Below, in pieces: positions 33,501 through 42,557 of a DNA stretch of 64,000 bases. The translations under genes and the position numbers were made by a program. The DNA is from Paenibacillus thalictri (GTDB lineage Bacteria > Bacillota > Bacilli > Paenibacillales > NBRC-103111): the NCBI RefSeq assembly GCF_004307995.1, contig NZ_SIRE01000011.1, positions 230,984 to 294,983 on the forward strand, given 5' to 3'. The notes under the pieces were generated by a model. The model ran no database searches, had not been told where the DNA came from, and worked only from the letters and a program-made list of their open reading frames with translations. Positions within the stretch are counted from its first letter, which is position 1, and each line of letters opens with the position of its first letter.

Positions 33501-35157
33501 ATACGCGATTGGCATCGATTACGGCACCGAATCGGGCCGCGCCGTGCTTGTCGATTTGACGAACGGAGCGGAGCTGGCCGAGCATGTCACCCCTTACCCG
33601 CACGGTGTGATCGATGAAGTTTTGCCGGGGTCCGGTATCAAGTTGGGGCATGACTGGGCGCTGCAGCATCCCGGAGATTATCTGGAAGTGCTGCGCAGGT
33701 CGGTTCCCGCTGTGCTGGAGGCGTCCGGCGTGTCTTCGCTTGATGTGATCGGGCTGGGTATCGATTTTACCGCTTGTACGATGCTGCCCGTTGATGCCGG
33801 AGGCCAGCCGCTTTGCCTCAGCGAAGCGCATAAGGACAACCCGCACAGCTGGGTGAAGTTGTGGAAGCATCATGCGGCGCAGGATGAAGCGAACCGGATC
33901 AACGAGCTCGCGGCGCACAGCAGCGAGCCGTTTCTGGCCAGATACGGCGGCAAGTTGTCATCGGAATGGATGTTGGCCAAAACTTGGCAAATTTTGAACG
34001 AAGCTCCGGACATTTATGAACAGACCGATTTATTTATGGAAGCGACCGACTGGGTCATTTACCGGATGACCGGAAATTTCGCGCGCAACAGCTGTACGGC
34101 GGGATATAAGGCCAACTGGCATAAACAGGACGGGTATCCGGACAAAAGTTTTTTCCGCGCGCTGGACCCGAGGCTGGAGCATATTACGGAAACGAAGCTG
34201 CGCGGCAGCGTTGTTCCGCTGGGCACTAAAGCCGGGGGTTTGCGCGAAGATATGGCGGCCATGATGGGGCTTGAGGCCGGTACCGCCGTGGCGGTCGGCA
34301 ATGTTGACGCCCATGCGGCCGTGGCGGGGGTCGGCGTCGTCACGCCGGGCAAGCTGGTGATGGCGATGGGCACCTCGATCTGCCACATGCTGCTCGGTAC
34401 GGAGGAGAAACGCGTCGAAGGCATGTGCGGCGTCGTGGAAGACGGCATTATTCCCGGTTATCTGGGGTATGAAGCGGGGCAGTCGGCGGTCGGCGACATT
34501 TTTGCCTGGTATGTGGATGAAGCGGTGCCCGCATATGTGAAGGAAGCAGCCGAAAAAGCCGGAATCGGCGTTCATGAATGGCTGGAGCGCCAGGCTTCGC
34601 AATATAAGCCGGGCCAGACGGGACTGCTGGCGCTCGATTGGTGGAACGGCAACCGGTCGGTGCTCGTTGACACGGACCTCACGGGATTGCTGGTCGGCTG
34701 CACCTTGCTGACGAAGCCGGAAGAAATATACCGCGCCTTGCTGGAAGCGACAGCTTTTGGCACGCGCAAAATCATCGACGCTTTCCATGAAAACGGCGTG
34801 GAAGTCAACGAGCTGTACGCGTGCGGCGGACTGCCGCAAAAAAACCGGCTGCTGATGCAAATTTATGCCGATGTGACGAACCGCGAAATCAAAATCGCCG
34901 CGTCCAAACAAACTCCTGCGCTGGGGGCAGCGATGTTTGGCGCCGTTGCCGCTGGTGCTGGGGCAGGAGGTTACGACAGCATCGTGGAAGCCGCAGCCAG
35001 CATGGCGCGGGTGAAAGAAGAGACGTTTAAGCCGATACCGGAGCATGTTGCGGTGTATGAGAAGTTGTATCGGGAGTACACGCAGCTGCACGACTATTTC
35101 GGGCGGGGCGGCAACGATGTGATGAAACGGCTGAAAGCGATCAAAGAGCAAGCGTAA
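33490..35157 (+). CDS. araB: Ribulokinase
   Basis: 555 residues. FGGY carbohydrate kinase with IGIDYGTESGRAVLVDL at the N-terminus, IGLGIDFTACTMLPVD, AVGNVDAHAAVAGVGV, and a C-terminal ELYACGGLPQKNRLLMQ. It phosphorylates L-ribulose with ATP. The length and N-terminal signature fit AraB rather than xylulokinase or glycerol kinase. ATG 33490 lies inside the end of araD behind AAAGGAG, suggesting coupling. A 208-bp gap with a dispersed repeat separates it from araA. Confidence 0.95.
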   Translation: MAHKYAIGIDYGTESGRAVLVDLTNGAELAEHVTPYPHGVIDEVLPGSGIKLGHDWALQHPGDYLEVLRRSVPAVLEASGVSSLDVIGLGIDFTACTMLPVDAGGQPLCLSEAHKDNPHSWVKLWKHHAAQDEANRINELAAHSSEPFLARYGGKLSSEWMLAKTWQILNEAPDIYEQTDLFMEATDWVIYRMTGNFARNSCTAGYKANWHKQDGYPDKSFFRALDPRLEHITETKLRGSVVPLGTKAGGLREDMAAMMGLEAGTAVAVGNVDAHAAVAGVGVVTPGKLVMAMGTSICHMLLGTEEKRVEGMCGVVEDGIIPGYLGYEAGQSAVGDIFAWYVDEAVPAYVKEAAEKAGIGVHEWLERQASQYKPGQTGLLALDWWNGNRSVLVDTDLTGLLVGCTLLTKPEEIYRALLEATAFGTRKIIDAFHENGVEVNELYACGGLPQKNRLLMQIYADVTNREIKIAASKQTPALGAAMFGAVAAGAGAGGYDSIVEAAASMARVKEETFKPIPEHVAVYEKLYREYTQLHDYFGRGGNDVMKRLKAIKEQA

Positions 35158-35163
35158 CATTGC

Positions 35164-35190
35164 CACGTGCGCAAGTTCCGAATGAGCGCC
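35164..35190 (+). repeat. Dispersed ACACG(T)GCAAATTCCGA repeat, copy 2
   Basis: ACGTGCGCAAGTTCCGAATG in the gap between araB and araA, followed by GTTCGACC about 25 bp later as in copy 1 (12913, reverse). It sits inside a transcribed operon gap. Confidence 0.5.
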
Positions 35191-35365
35191 GCATGCGATG
35201 CGTGGAGTTCGACCGTCGTCAGGCAATGCTGGGACTCGCGGTCGGAGGAGACCCCGCGCAGTATGTTGCAGAGCACGTTTTCTTAAGGAAGCCCGGTTAC
35301 AGGCCGGAATTTTCAATTGTTGTACTTATTGCCTTACATTCGTTCCTAATCGTGGAGGTTAATTA

Positions 35366-36862
35366 ATGATGTTAACTATTAAGCCTTACCAATTCTGGTT
35401 TGTCACCGGAAGCCAGCATTTATACGGTCCGGAAGCGCTGCAGGAGGTGGAAGCGCATTCCCGGGCGATGACGGAAGCGCTGAACAACAGCGGGACGCTG
35501 CCATTTGCGATTGAGTGCAAACCTGTGCTGACGACGCCGGATGCCATTCACCGGCTGTGTATGGAAGCGAATGCGGCCGAGCTTTGCGCGGGGATTATAT
35601 GCTGGATGCATACGTTTTCTCCGGCCAAGATGTGGATCGCCGGACTTGCCGAGCTGCGCAAGCCGCTGCTGCATCTGCATACCCAATACAACCGGGATAT
35701 CCCGTGGGACAGCATCGACATGGATTTTATGAATTTAAATCAGGCGGCGCACGGCGATCGCGAGTTCGGTTTTATCGGGGCGCGTATGGGCGTGGCCCGC
35801 AAGGTGATTGCCGGATACTGGGGAGACCGCGCGGTGCAGGAGTGCATGGCGGGCTGGATGAGCACGGCGGCGGCGCATACGGAGAGCAGGCAGCTGAAGG
35901 TGGCCCGTTTTGGCGATAATATGCGTCAAGTTGCGGTAACGGAAGGCGACAAGGTGGAAGCGCAGATCAAGTTCGGCTGGTCGGTCAACGGTTACGGCAT
36001 CGGCGATTTGGCGGCCCGCATGAACGAGTTTCAGGACAGCGACGTGCATAGGCTGTTCGGCGAATACAGCGAGCTTTACGATATCACGGCGGAAGCGAAA
36101 ACGTCCGGCCCGCTGCAAGATGCCATCTTGGTGCAGGCACGCATTGAGCTGGCGCTGCAATCGTTTCTGAAGGAAGGCGGGTTTGGCGCTTTTACGACGA
36201 CATTTGAGGACCTGCACGGCTTAAAGCAGCTGCCGGGACTTGCCGTGCAGCGGCTGATGGCGCAGGGTTACGGCTTCGGCGGGGAAGGCGATTGGAAGAC
36301 GGCGGCGCTTGTCCGTACAATGAAGCTGATAGCCGCAGGGGAAGGCACTTCATTTATGGAAGATTACACGTACCATATGGAAAACGGAAGCGAACTTATT
36401 CTCGGTGCCCATATGTTGGAAATATGCCCGACGATTGCCGCAGACCGTCCGCGGATCGAGGTGCACCCGCTTTCGATCGGCGGCAAGGAAGATCCGGCCC
36501 GGCTCATTTTCAACGGTCGCAGCGGCCAGGCTGTGAATGCTTCGCTAGTCAACATGAACGGCCGTTTCCGCTTGATTATCAACGAAGTGGAGGCCGTTGC
36601 CCCGCAGCGCGACATGCCCAAGCTGCCGGTTGCGCGGGTGCTGTGGAAACCGCAGCCGTCGCTTGGCGAATCGGCGGAAGCATGGATTTATGCGGGAGGC
36701 GCGCATCATACCGTATTTTCTTACGTGGTGACCACAGAACAACTGCTTGATTGGGCGGAGATGGCTGGCATCGAATGTGTGGTCATCGACCGGGAAACGC
36801 GGTTAACCCGTTTCCGCAACGAGCTCCGCTGGAATGAGCTGTATTGGAAGCTGCATTCGTAA
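35366..36862 (+). CDS. araA: L-arabinose isomerase
   Basis: 498 residues, normal length. FWFVTGSQHLYGPEAL at the N-terminus, WMHTFSPAKMWI and GFGGEGDWKTAALVR are hallmark stretches. FMEDYTYHMENG is another and supplies metal ligands. It converts L-arabinose to L-ribulose in the cytoplasm, the first step of the pathway. ATG 35366 (or 35369) has GGAGG upstream. It is the last gene of the operon; a terminator follows. No arabinose importer is adjacent. Confidence 0.96.
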   Translation: MMLTIKPYQFWFVTGSQHLYGPEALQEVEAHSRAMTEALNNSGTLPFAIECKPVLTTPDAIHRLCMEANAAELCAGIICWMHTFSPAKMWIAGLAELRKPLLHLHTQYNRDIPWDSIDMDFMNLNQAAHGDREFGFIGARMGVARKVIAGYWGDRAVQECMAGWMSTAAAHTESRQLKVARFGDNMRQVAVTEGDKVEAQIKFGWSVNGYGIGDLAARMNEFQDSDVHRLFGEYSELYDITAEAKTSGPLQDAILVQARIELALQSFLKEGGFGAFTTTFEDLHGLKQLPGLAVQRLMAQGYGFGGEGDWKTAALVRTMKLIAAGEGTSFMEDYTYHMENGSELILGAHMLEICPTIAADRPRIEVHPLSIGGKEDPARLIFNGRSGQAVNASLVNMNGRFRLIINEVEAVAPQRDMPKLPVARVLWKPQPSLGESAEAWIYAGGAHHTVFSYVVTTEQLLDWAEMAGIECVVIDRETRLTRFRNELRWNELYWKLHS

Positions 36863-36911
36863 TTGGTTATGTTTAAAGCGGGATAACACGCAAGTCATTA
36901 ATAACTGTGAA

Positions 36912-36949
36912 AACGTGCGGGATGATTCACGAATGTCCCGCGTTTTTGC
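36912..36949 (+). terminator. Rho-independent terminator after araA
   Basis: AACGTGCGGGA pairs (with one bulge) with TGTCCCGCGTT, followed by T residues. Confidence 0.75.
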
Positions 36950-36965
36950 AGTTTTTTTTGCATTG

Positions 36966-36982
36966 TTCATATTCAGTTCATG
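36966..36982 (+). promoter_or_regulatory. Candidate response-regulator box (direct repeat)
   Basis: TTCATATTCAGTTCATG: two TTCAT half-sites with an 11-bp period, ~107 bp before the response regulator start. The same pattern occurs at 39279 before the RND pump gene. Tandem half-sites with this period are usual for OmpR/PhoB-type regulators. Confidence 0.5.
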
Positions 36983-37088
36983 CAACGGCATACAGGCGCT
37001 TGTATACTTAAGAGTGGAAAGATTGCCGTGTGCGCGCTGCGTGACGAAGCGGCGGAACACAATGAACACCATGGAATGAGGAACGGAT

Positions 37089-37766
37089 ATGGCGAAAATA
37101 CTTGTTGTCGACGACGATCCATTTATTCGGCAGTTGATCAAGCTGGCGCTGCGCGGGGAAAACGTGCAGCTGCTCGATAGCGTGAACGGAGCGGAAGCGC
37201 TGCGGCTGCTGGAGCGCGCGAAAGTGGACATGGTCATATTGGACGTCATGATGCCGGAGATGGACGGCTGGGATACATGCAAGGAGCTGCGCAGGCTGTA
37301 CCCGGAACTGCCTGTGTTAATGGTCACCGCCAAAGGCGAAACGGCGCATAAGGTCAAAGGGTTTCAGCTTGGCATCGACGATTACATCGTCAAACCGTTT
37401 GACCCGCTGGAGCTGAATCTCAGGGTGAAGGCGCTGCTCAAGCGGTACAAAGTCAACAGCTCGCAAATATTGCAGGTGGGTAATGTGCAGCTCAATCGGA
37501 CGAGCTTTGAAGTGCTGCATAACGGCGCACGGCACCAGCTTCCGCTGAAGGAGTTTGAGCTGCTGTTTATGCTTGCTTGTTATCCGAACCAGGTGTTTAC
37601 AAGATACCAGCTGGTCAGTCAAATATGGGGGCTGGATTACAAAGGGGAAGAACGTACGGTGGATGTGCATATCAAACGCCTGCGGGAGCGCTTTGCGGAG
37701 GACACGTGCCGATTTGCCATCGTGACCATCCGTGGGCTCGGCTACAAGCTGGAGCTGGCGCAATGA
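37089..37766 (+). CDS. OmpR/PhoB-family response regulator
   Basis: 225 residues. The receiver domain (1-120) has acidic pocket VVDDD, phospho-acceptor Asp52 (ILDVMMPEMDGW) and conserved Lys in DYIVKPFDP. A winged-helix domain follows (130-225) with GEERTVDVHIKRLRERF. It binds direct-repeat DNA on phosphorylation by the kinase encoded next. Its stop overlaps the kinase ATG (ATGA), so expression is coupled. Matching direct repeats lie before this gene and before the RND pump gene. Confidence 0.93.
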   Translation: MAKILVVDDDPFIRQLIKLALRGENVQLLDSVNGAEALRLLERAKVDMVILDVMMPEMDGWDTCKELRRLYPELPVLMVTAKGETAHKVKGFQLGIDDYIVKPFDPLELNLRVKALLKRYKVNSSQILQVGNVQLNRTSFEVLHNGARHQLPLKEFELLFMLACYPNQVFTRYQLVSQIWGLDYKGEERTVDVHIKRLRERFAEDTCRFAIVTIRGLGYKLELAQ

Positions 37767-39184
37767 TCCGCTCGTTATATTTACGCGTCGTATTGACGTT
37801 TTTGGCGGCGGTTGTGCTTGGGGTCGTCATCGCTTTTTTCGTTTCGGGTTATTTGTTTCGCGATTCCTTCGCTACCCAACTGCAGCGGAACTTGCTTGAA
37901 TCGGCCAAAGATTTTGCGGCAACCGTTGAGCAAACGCAAGACGTCCGTTCGGCGGATTTGCAGAACCTGCACTGGATCAACAACTATTACCTCACTTTAT
38001 ACGATCCGGCCAAAAACAAGATCACCTACGGCACCCGGCAAAATCAGCCGGACATCGAAAACAGTGTGATCGATCAGGTGCTCGGCGGCCGTATCGTCAC
38101 GCAAGAAGGCGATCCGCGCGAACAGTTTGTGGGATACCCCTTTTCGCTGAAAGGCGGCTCGTATGCGTTATTTGTACAGGTCGTCGACCGCAGGGAAATG
38201 GATAATTTCCGGACGATTGCGCTGACGATTTTAACGATTACTTTGCTGATGGGCAGCGTCTTTGTGATCATTGCGGCCAGGTATTTGGTTAAACCGCTGA
38301 AATCGATGACCAAAGCGACCCGGCGCATATCCAAAGGCGATTTTAATATCTCGTTTGGCTCGATGCAGCGTTCGGACGAGGTCGGTGAGCTGGCCCGCAG
38401 CTTCAGCCAAATGGCCGGTGAGCTGAAGCAGATGGAACAGATGCGTCAGGATTTCGTCTCCAGCGTGTCTCATGAAATCCAATCGCCGCTGACGTCCATT
38501 GCCGGTTTTTCCAAATTGATGAGGGTTCAGGATATGGAGAAGGAAGAACGCGATCAGTGCCTGGAAATCATTCAGAAGGAAGCGGAACGTCTGTCCCGTT
38601 TAAGCGACAATTTATTGAAGCTGGCGTCTCTTGATTCCGAGCATCATCCGTTTGTTCCGAAATCGTACCGGCTGGATGAGCAGCTGCGGCGGATTATCGT
38701 TTCGATCGAACCGATCTGGTCGGCCAAAGAGCTGAAGCTTCAGCTGACGCTGCCGCCGGCGATGGTCACCGCCGATGAAGACCAGCTGAGCCAGGTATGG
38801 ATTAATTTGCTGCACAATGCAATTAAATTTACCCCGCTGCACGGCGTGATTCAAGTCAAAGCGGAGCTGCTGACGGACAGCGTGCAGGTCACTGTGCGGG
38901 ATTCCGGACTCGGTATTGCCGAGAGCGATTTGCCGCATATTTTTGAACGATTTTATAAAACGGACCGTTCCAGAGAACGCGAAGCCGGAGGCAGCGGGCT
39001 GGGGCTTGCCATCGTGCACAAAATCGTGGAGCTGCACAGCGGCTCCATCGAAGTGCGCAGCACGATCGGCCAGGGCACGGCATTTCGCGTGGCGCTGCCC
39101 GCGCCTGCCGTAAGGAAGCAGCCTCCCGCCGCCGCAGAGCAACCTAAAATTAAAGAAAATACGAGAATTTCCGCTTCATTGTGA
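37763..39184 (+). CDS. Sensor histidine kinase
   Basis: 473 residues. Helix 1 at ~8-30, an extracellular sensor of ~120 residues, helix 2 at ~152-174, HAMP to ~225, and HisKA with His237 (SSVSHEIQSP). The HATPase domain has NLLHNAIKFTP, VRDSGLGI and GGSGLGLAIVHKI. It phosphorylates the regulator encoded just upstream. ATG 37763 overlaps that gene's stop by 4 bp. It is followed by an RND exporter set, so it may sense envelope stress or toxic amphiphiles (inference). Confidence 0.92.
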   Translation: MIRSLYLRVVLTFLAAVVLGVVIAFFVSGYLFRDSFATQLQRNLLESAKDFAATVEQTQDVRSADLQNLHWINNYYLTLYDPAKNKITYGTRQNQPDIENSVIDQVLGGRIVTQEGDPREQFVGYPFSLKGGSYALFVQVVDRREMDNFRTIALTILTITLLMGSVFVIIAARYLVKPLKSMTKATRRISKGDFNISFGSMQRSDEVGELARSFSQMAGELKQMEQMRQDFVSSVSHEIQSPLTSIAGFSKLMRVQDMEKEERDQCLEIIQKEAERLSRLSDNLLKLASLDSEHHPFVPKSYRLDEQLRRIIVSIEPIWSAKELKLQLTLPPAMVTADEDQLSQVWINLLHNAIKFTPLHGVIQVKAELLTDSVQVTVRDSGLGIAESDLPHIFERFYKTDRSREREAGGSGLGLAIVHKIVELHSGSIEVRSTIGQGTAFRVALPAPAVRKQPPAAAEQPKIKENTRISASL

Positions 39185-39278
39185 TCGTTGTCCTATCATA
39201 TCGGGTTTTCCTTCAGCCAGCCCTTCAGGTGCTGGTTTTTTTGCCGTTGCGGCAGGGCTCCGGGAAATTTTGAAATTA

Positions 39279-39310
39279 TTCATACTAAGTTCATACGGTC
39301 ATCTTATTCT
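39279..39310 (+). promoter_or_regulatory. Candidate response-regulator box and -10 before the RND pump gene
   Basis: TTCATACTAAGTTCATA at 39279-39295 repeats TTCATA with an 11-bp period, like the box at 36966. A TATTCT -10-like element is at 39305-39310. It suggests control of the pump by the adjacent two-component system. Confidence 0.5.
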
Positions 39311-39359
39311 GGTCATGGGTTGTTCAAAACAACGAAAGGATCCTTAAGGGAGTGGACCA

Positions 39360-42300
39360 ATGAATCATTTAACCCGGTTTTCCATGAAAAATATGGCCGC
39401 ATTATTTATTATGATGATTTTGCTGTTCGGCAGCGGCATGTATGCGGCTAATAAGCTCAAGGTCGAAAATATGCCTAACGTTTCGTTCCCGGTCGTCGTT
39501 GTCAGCACGTCGTATACGGGTTCCCCGCAGGACGTGATGGACCAGATCACCGATCCGTTGGAGAAAAAGCTGGCCAATATCGAAGATTTGGATTCGATGA
39601 CCTCGTCCTCAAGCGACAACAGCTCCAGAGTGATTCTGCAATTTAAGCAGGGCACCGACACCGACAAAAAAAAGCAGGACATCGAAAGCCTGCTGCAAGA
39701 GGTGAGTTTGCCATCGGGAGCGGGAACGCCCAAAGCTTCCACTTTCGGAGCTTCGTCGATGCCTTCGTTATATTTGGTGGCGTCCGCCGAAAACGGCATG
39801 AGCCAGACGGAGTTGGACAAGCGTTATGACGACACGATTAAGCCGGCGCTGGAATCGTTGAAGGGCATCGACCATGTGGACTCCATCGGTGTCCGCGATA
39901 CAAGCCTTGACATCAAGCTGAAAGCGGAGGCTTTGCAGCAATACGGTTTTACCCCGAGCCAGGTAACGGCGGGCATCAAAGCGGCCTTAACGAAGAGCCC
40001 GATCGGCAGTGTGGAGATCAGCGGCAACGACAAGATGGCCCGAGTGACCGGCGATCTGCAGAGCGTATACGACCTGGAGCAGCTGGAGCTGACGACGGCC
40101 AAAGGCGACATTGTGCAGCTCGGGCAGTTGGCACAGGTGGAGGCGATTACGGAATCGAAATTTAGCGCGCGTCTCACCGGGAAACCGGCGATTTCGATGA
40201 TCTTGTTTAAGACAAGCAGCGCCAATGCGGTCGATTTTTCCGACGATGTGGAGAAGTTGAAGGTACAGTGGAAAAAAACGCTGCCGGGCGCTTCGTTTAT
40301 TACGACATACGACAGTGCGGATGAAATCAGGGAATCGATTCAAGGCATGCTGCGCGAAGGCGTCGTCGGGGCGGTTCTGGCTTCGCTGATGATTCTTGTT
40401 TTTTTAAGAAACGTGAGGATGACGCTGATCGTGCTGGTTTCGATTCCGCTGTCGATCCTCATTACGCTGCTGCTGATGTGGCAGCTCGGCTTGACGCTTA
40501 ACACGATGACGTTAGGCGGGATGTTTATCGCCGTCGGGCGGGTCGTGGACGACTCGATTGTCGTTATTGAAAATATTTACACCTCGCTGGAGAAAGCGCA
40601 TGAAAAAAACGAATCGGTCATTTTGCTGGCGACCAAGCAGGTGGCTATGGCGATTACTTCTTCCACGCTGGCAACGGTAGGGGTGTTTGCCCCGATTGGC
40701 ATGGTCAGCGGCATGGTAGGCGGATTTTTCCGGCCGTTTGCGATTACGCTGGCCTGTGCGCTGCTGTCGTCGCTGCTTGTCGCGCTCACCGTCATTCCGA
40801 TGCTGTCGAAGCTGCTTGTGCTGAGAAGCCGCGCCAAATCCGGCAAACCGCACGATCATGAAACTCAGGGGAAATGGATGGGCTTCTATGAATCGGCGCT
40901 GCGCTGGTCGCTGAACCACCGGCTGATCTCACTGCTGCTTGCTGCAGCTTTATTCGTCGGGACGCTGATCGCGACGGTTCCCAATTTGGCGCTTTCGTTT
41001 CTTCCGAGCGGCAAATCGTCAAGAACGATGTATTTCGTATTAAAGCTGCCGTACGAAACCGGCTTCGAAGCGACTGAGGCCAAAACGAAAGAGCTGGAGC
41101 AGCTGCTGATGGCGGAGAAGGACAGCATGGGCCAATCATTGTTCACCTATGTGGAAGGACTGGCGGGTTATAACGGCAATGGCGATAACCGTTATGCGTA
41201 TGCGGCGCAAATTTATGCGGAAGCCAACGAGCAAGTCGATCCGGATAAAGTCAAGGAACAGGCCAAGCAGTTCATCTTATCCGAGCTGCCCAAAGGTTCC
41301 GAGGTGGAGCCTAAAAGCATCGGCGGTGGACCGGGCGTATCAACGACCGACTTCAGCTACCGGCTGATGGGCGACGATCAAACGACGCTGGAGCAGGCGG
41401 CGCTGATCATAAAAGCCAAGCTGCAGGAATTTCCCGAGTTGAGCGAAATCGAGGACAGCTTAAGCGATGGAAAAACCGAGGTGCAAATTACCGTCGATCA
41501 GAAAAAAGCCCGCGCTTACGGTTTAACGGCCACAGCGGTGAAGGAAACGGCGGGAGTTTGGATTCAAAAGCAAAATTTAGGCGATCTGAAGCTGGACGGA
41601 CTTACGTATACGACCACGGTTTCGATGGACAAATCGGACAAAGATACGCTTGACAAACTTGGCAACATTCCGTTGTCCGCCGCTTCGGGAACAACCGTCT
41701 ATTTGAAAGAAGTCGCTTCGGTCAAGCTGGTGGACGGTCCGGTCTCCTTAAGCCGGACCGATCAAAAGCAGCAGGTCAGCGTAACGGCCAAAATCAACGC
41801 CGACAATAAAAACGGCGTCAGCGCCCGCGTTGTTGCGGCGCTCCGCGGTCTGGAGCTTCCCGATGGAGTCACAACCGAGGTCAAGGGTGTATCCGCTGAC
41901 ATTAACGAAAGTTTTTCGCAGCTGTTTATGGCGATGGGCGTGGCGATTTTTATGATCTATCTCGTGATGGTGCTGGCGTTTGGCAATGCAGGGGCGCCGT
42001 TTGCCATTCTGTTTTCGCTGCCGCTGGCTGCCATCGGCGGTTTGGTCGGCCTGATTGTGACCAAAGAAGCGCTAAACGTCACTTCGATGATCGGTTTTAT
42101 GATGCTGATCGGCATCGTTGTAACCAACGCGATCGTGCTGATCGACCGCGCCCAGCAGCTGCGCGAAGAAGGCTACGTGGTCCGGGAGGCACTGCTGGAA
42201 GCGGGCAAAATCCGGATGCGTCCGATTATCATGACAGCAGGCGCAACCATTATGGCGCTGTTCCCGCTGGCGCTTGGCTTATCAGGCGAAGGGGCGCTGA

Positions 42301-42479
42301 TCGGCAAAGGCCTTGGGGTCGTTGTGATTGGGGGACTGATTACCTCTACGATATTAACGCTTTTTGTCGTACCTGTCGTTTATGAGCTGATTGAAGATTT
42401 TAAAGCTTGGGTGTACCGATTGTTCCACCGCAGCGGCGATGACCGCAATGTGAAACCGCACGCTGGGCTGGACGTTTAG
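39360..42479 (+). CDS. RND-family efflux transporter permease (AcrB/SwrC-like)
   Basis: 1039 residues. Twelve membrane helices with two large extracellular loops after helices 1 and 7. The RND motif is MFIAVGRVVDDSIVVIENIY (Asp-Asp in the proton relay). The second-half repeat contains SMIGFMMLIGIVVTNAIVLIDRA. It uses the proton gradient to expel amphiphiles, drugs or peptides; in Bacillus the relative SwrC exports surfactin. ATG 39360 follows AAGGGAG. The adaptor gene lies 78 bp downstream. In a Gram-positive cell there is no outer-membrane channel. Confidence 0.93.
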   Translation: MNHLTRFSMKNMAALFIMMILLFGSGMYAANKLKVENMPNVSFPVVVVSTSYTGSPQDVMDQITDPLEKKLANIEDLDSMTSSSSDNSSRVILQFKQGTDTDKKKQDIESLLQEVSLPSGAGTPKASTFGASSMPSLYLVASAENGMSQTELDKRYDDTIKPALESLKGIDHVDSIGVRDTSLDIKLKAEALQQYGFTPSQVTAGIKAALTKSPIGSVEISGNDKMARVTGDLQSVYDLEQLELTTAKGDIVQLGQLAQVEAITESKFSARLTGKPAISMILFKTSSANAVDFSDDVEKLKVQWKKTLPGASFITTYDSADEIRESIQGMLREGVVGAVLASLMILVFLRNVRMTLIVLVSIPLSILITLLLMWQLGLTLNTMTLGGMFIAVGRVVDDSIVVIENIYTSLEKAHEKNESVILLATKQVAMAITSSTLATVGVFAPIGMVSGMVGGFFRPFAITLACALLSSLLVALTVIPMLSKLLVLRSRAKSGKPHDHETQGKWMGFYESALRWSLNHRLISLLLAAALFVGTLIATVPNLALSFLPSGKSSRTMYFVLKLPYETGFEATEAKTKELEQLLMAEKDSMGQSLFTYVEGLAGYNGNGDNRYAYAAQIYAEANEQVDPDKVKEQAKQFILSELPKGSEVEPKSIGGGPGVSTTDFSYRLMGDDQTTLEQAALIIKAKLQEFPELSEIEDSLSDGKTEVQITVDQKKARAYGLTATAVKETAGVWIQKQNLGDLKLDGLTYTTTVSMDKSDKDTLDKLGNIPLSAASGTTVYLKEVASVKLVDGPVSLSRTDQKQQVSVTAKINADNKNGVSARVVAALRGLELPDGVTTEVKGVSADINESFSQLFMAMGVAIFMIYLVMVLAFGNAGAPFAILFSLPLAAIGGLVGLIVTKEALNVTSMIGFMMLIGIVVTNAIVLIDRAQQLREEGYVVREALLEAGKIRMRPIIMTAGATIMALFPLALGLSGEGALIGKGLGVVVIGGLITSTILTLFVVPVVYELIEDFKAWVYRLFHRSGDDRNVKPHAGLDV

Positions 42480-42557
42480 CGGGACACTTGATTAACGGCT
42501 GAAGAGCCGGAGCGGCGCGTTTTTGGATGAGTGAAGCATGCAAAGGAGGCAAATGGA

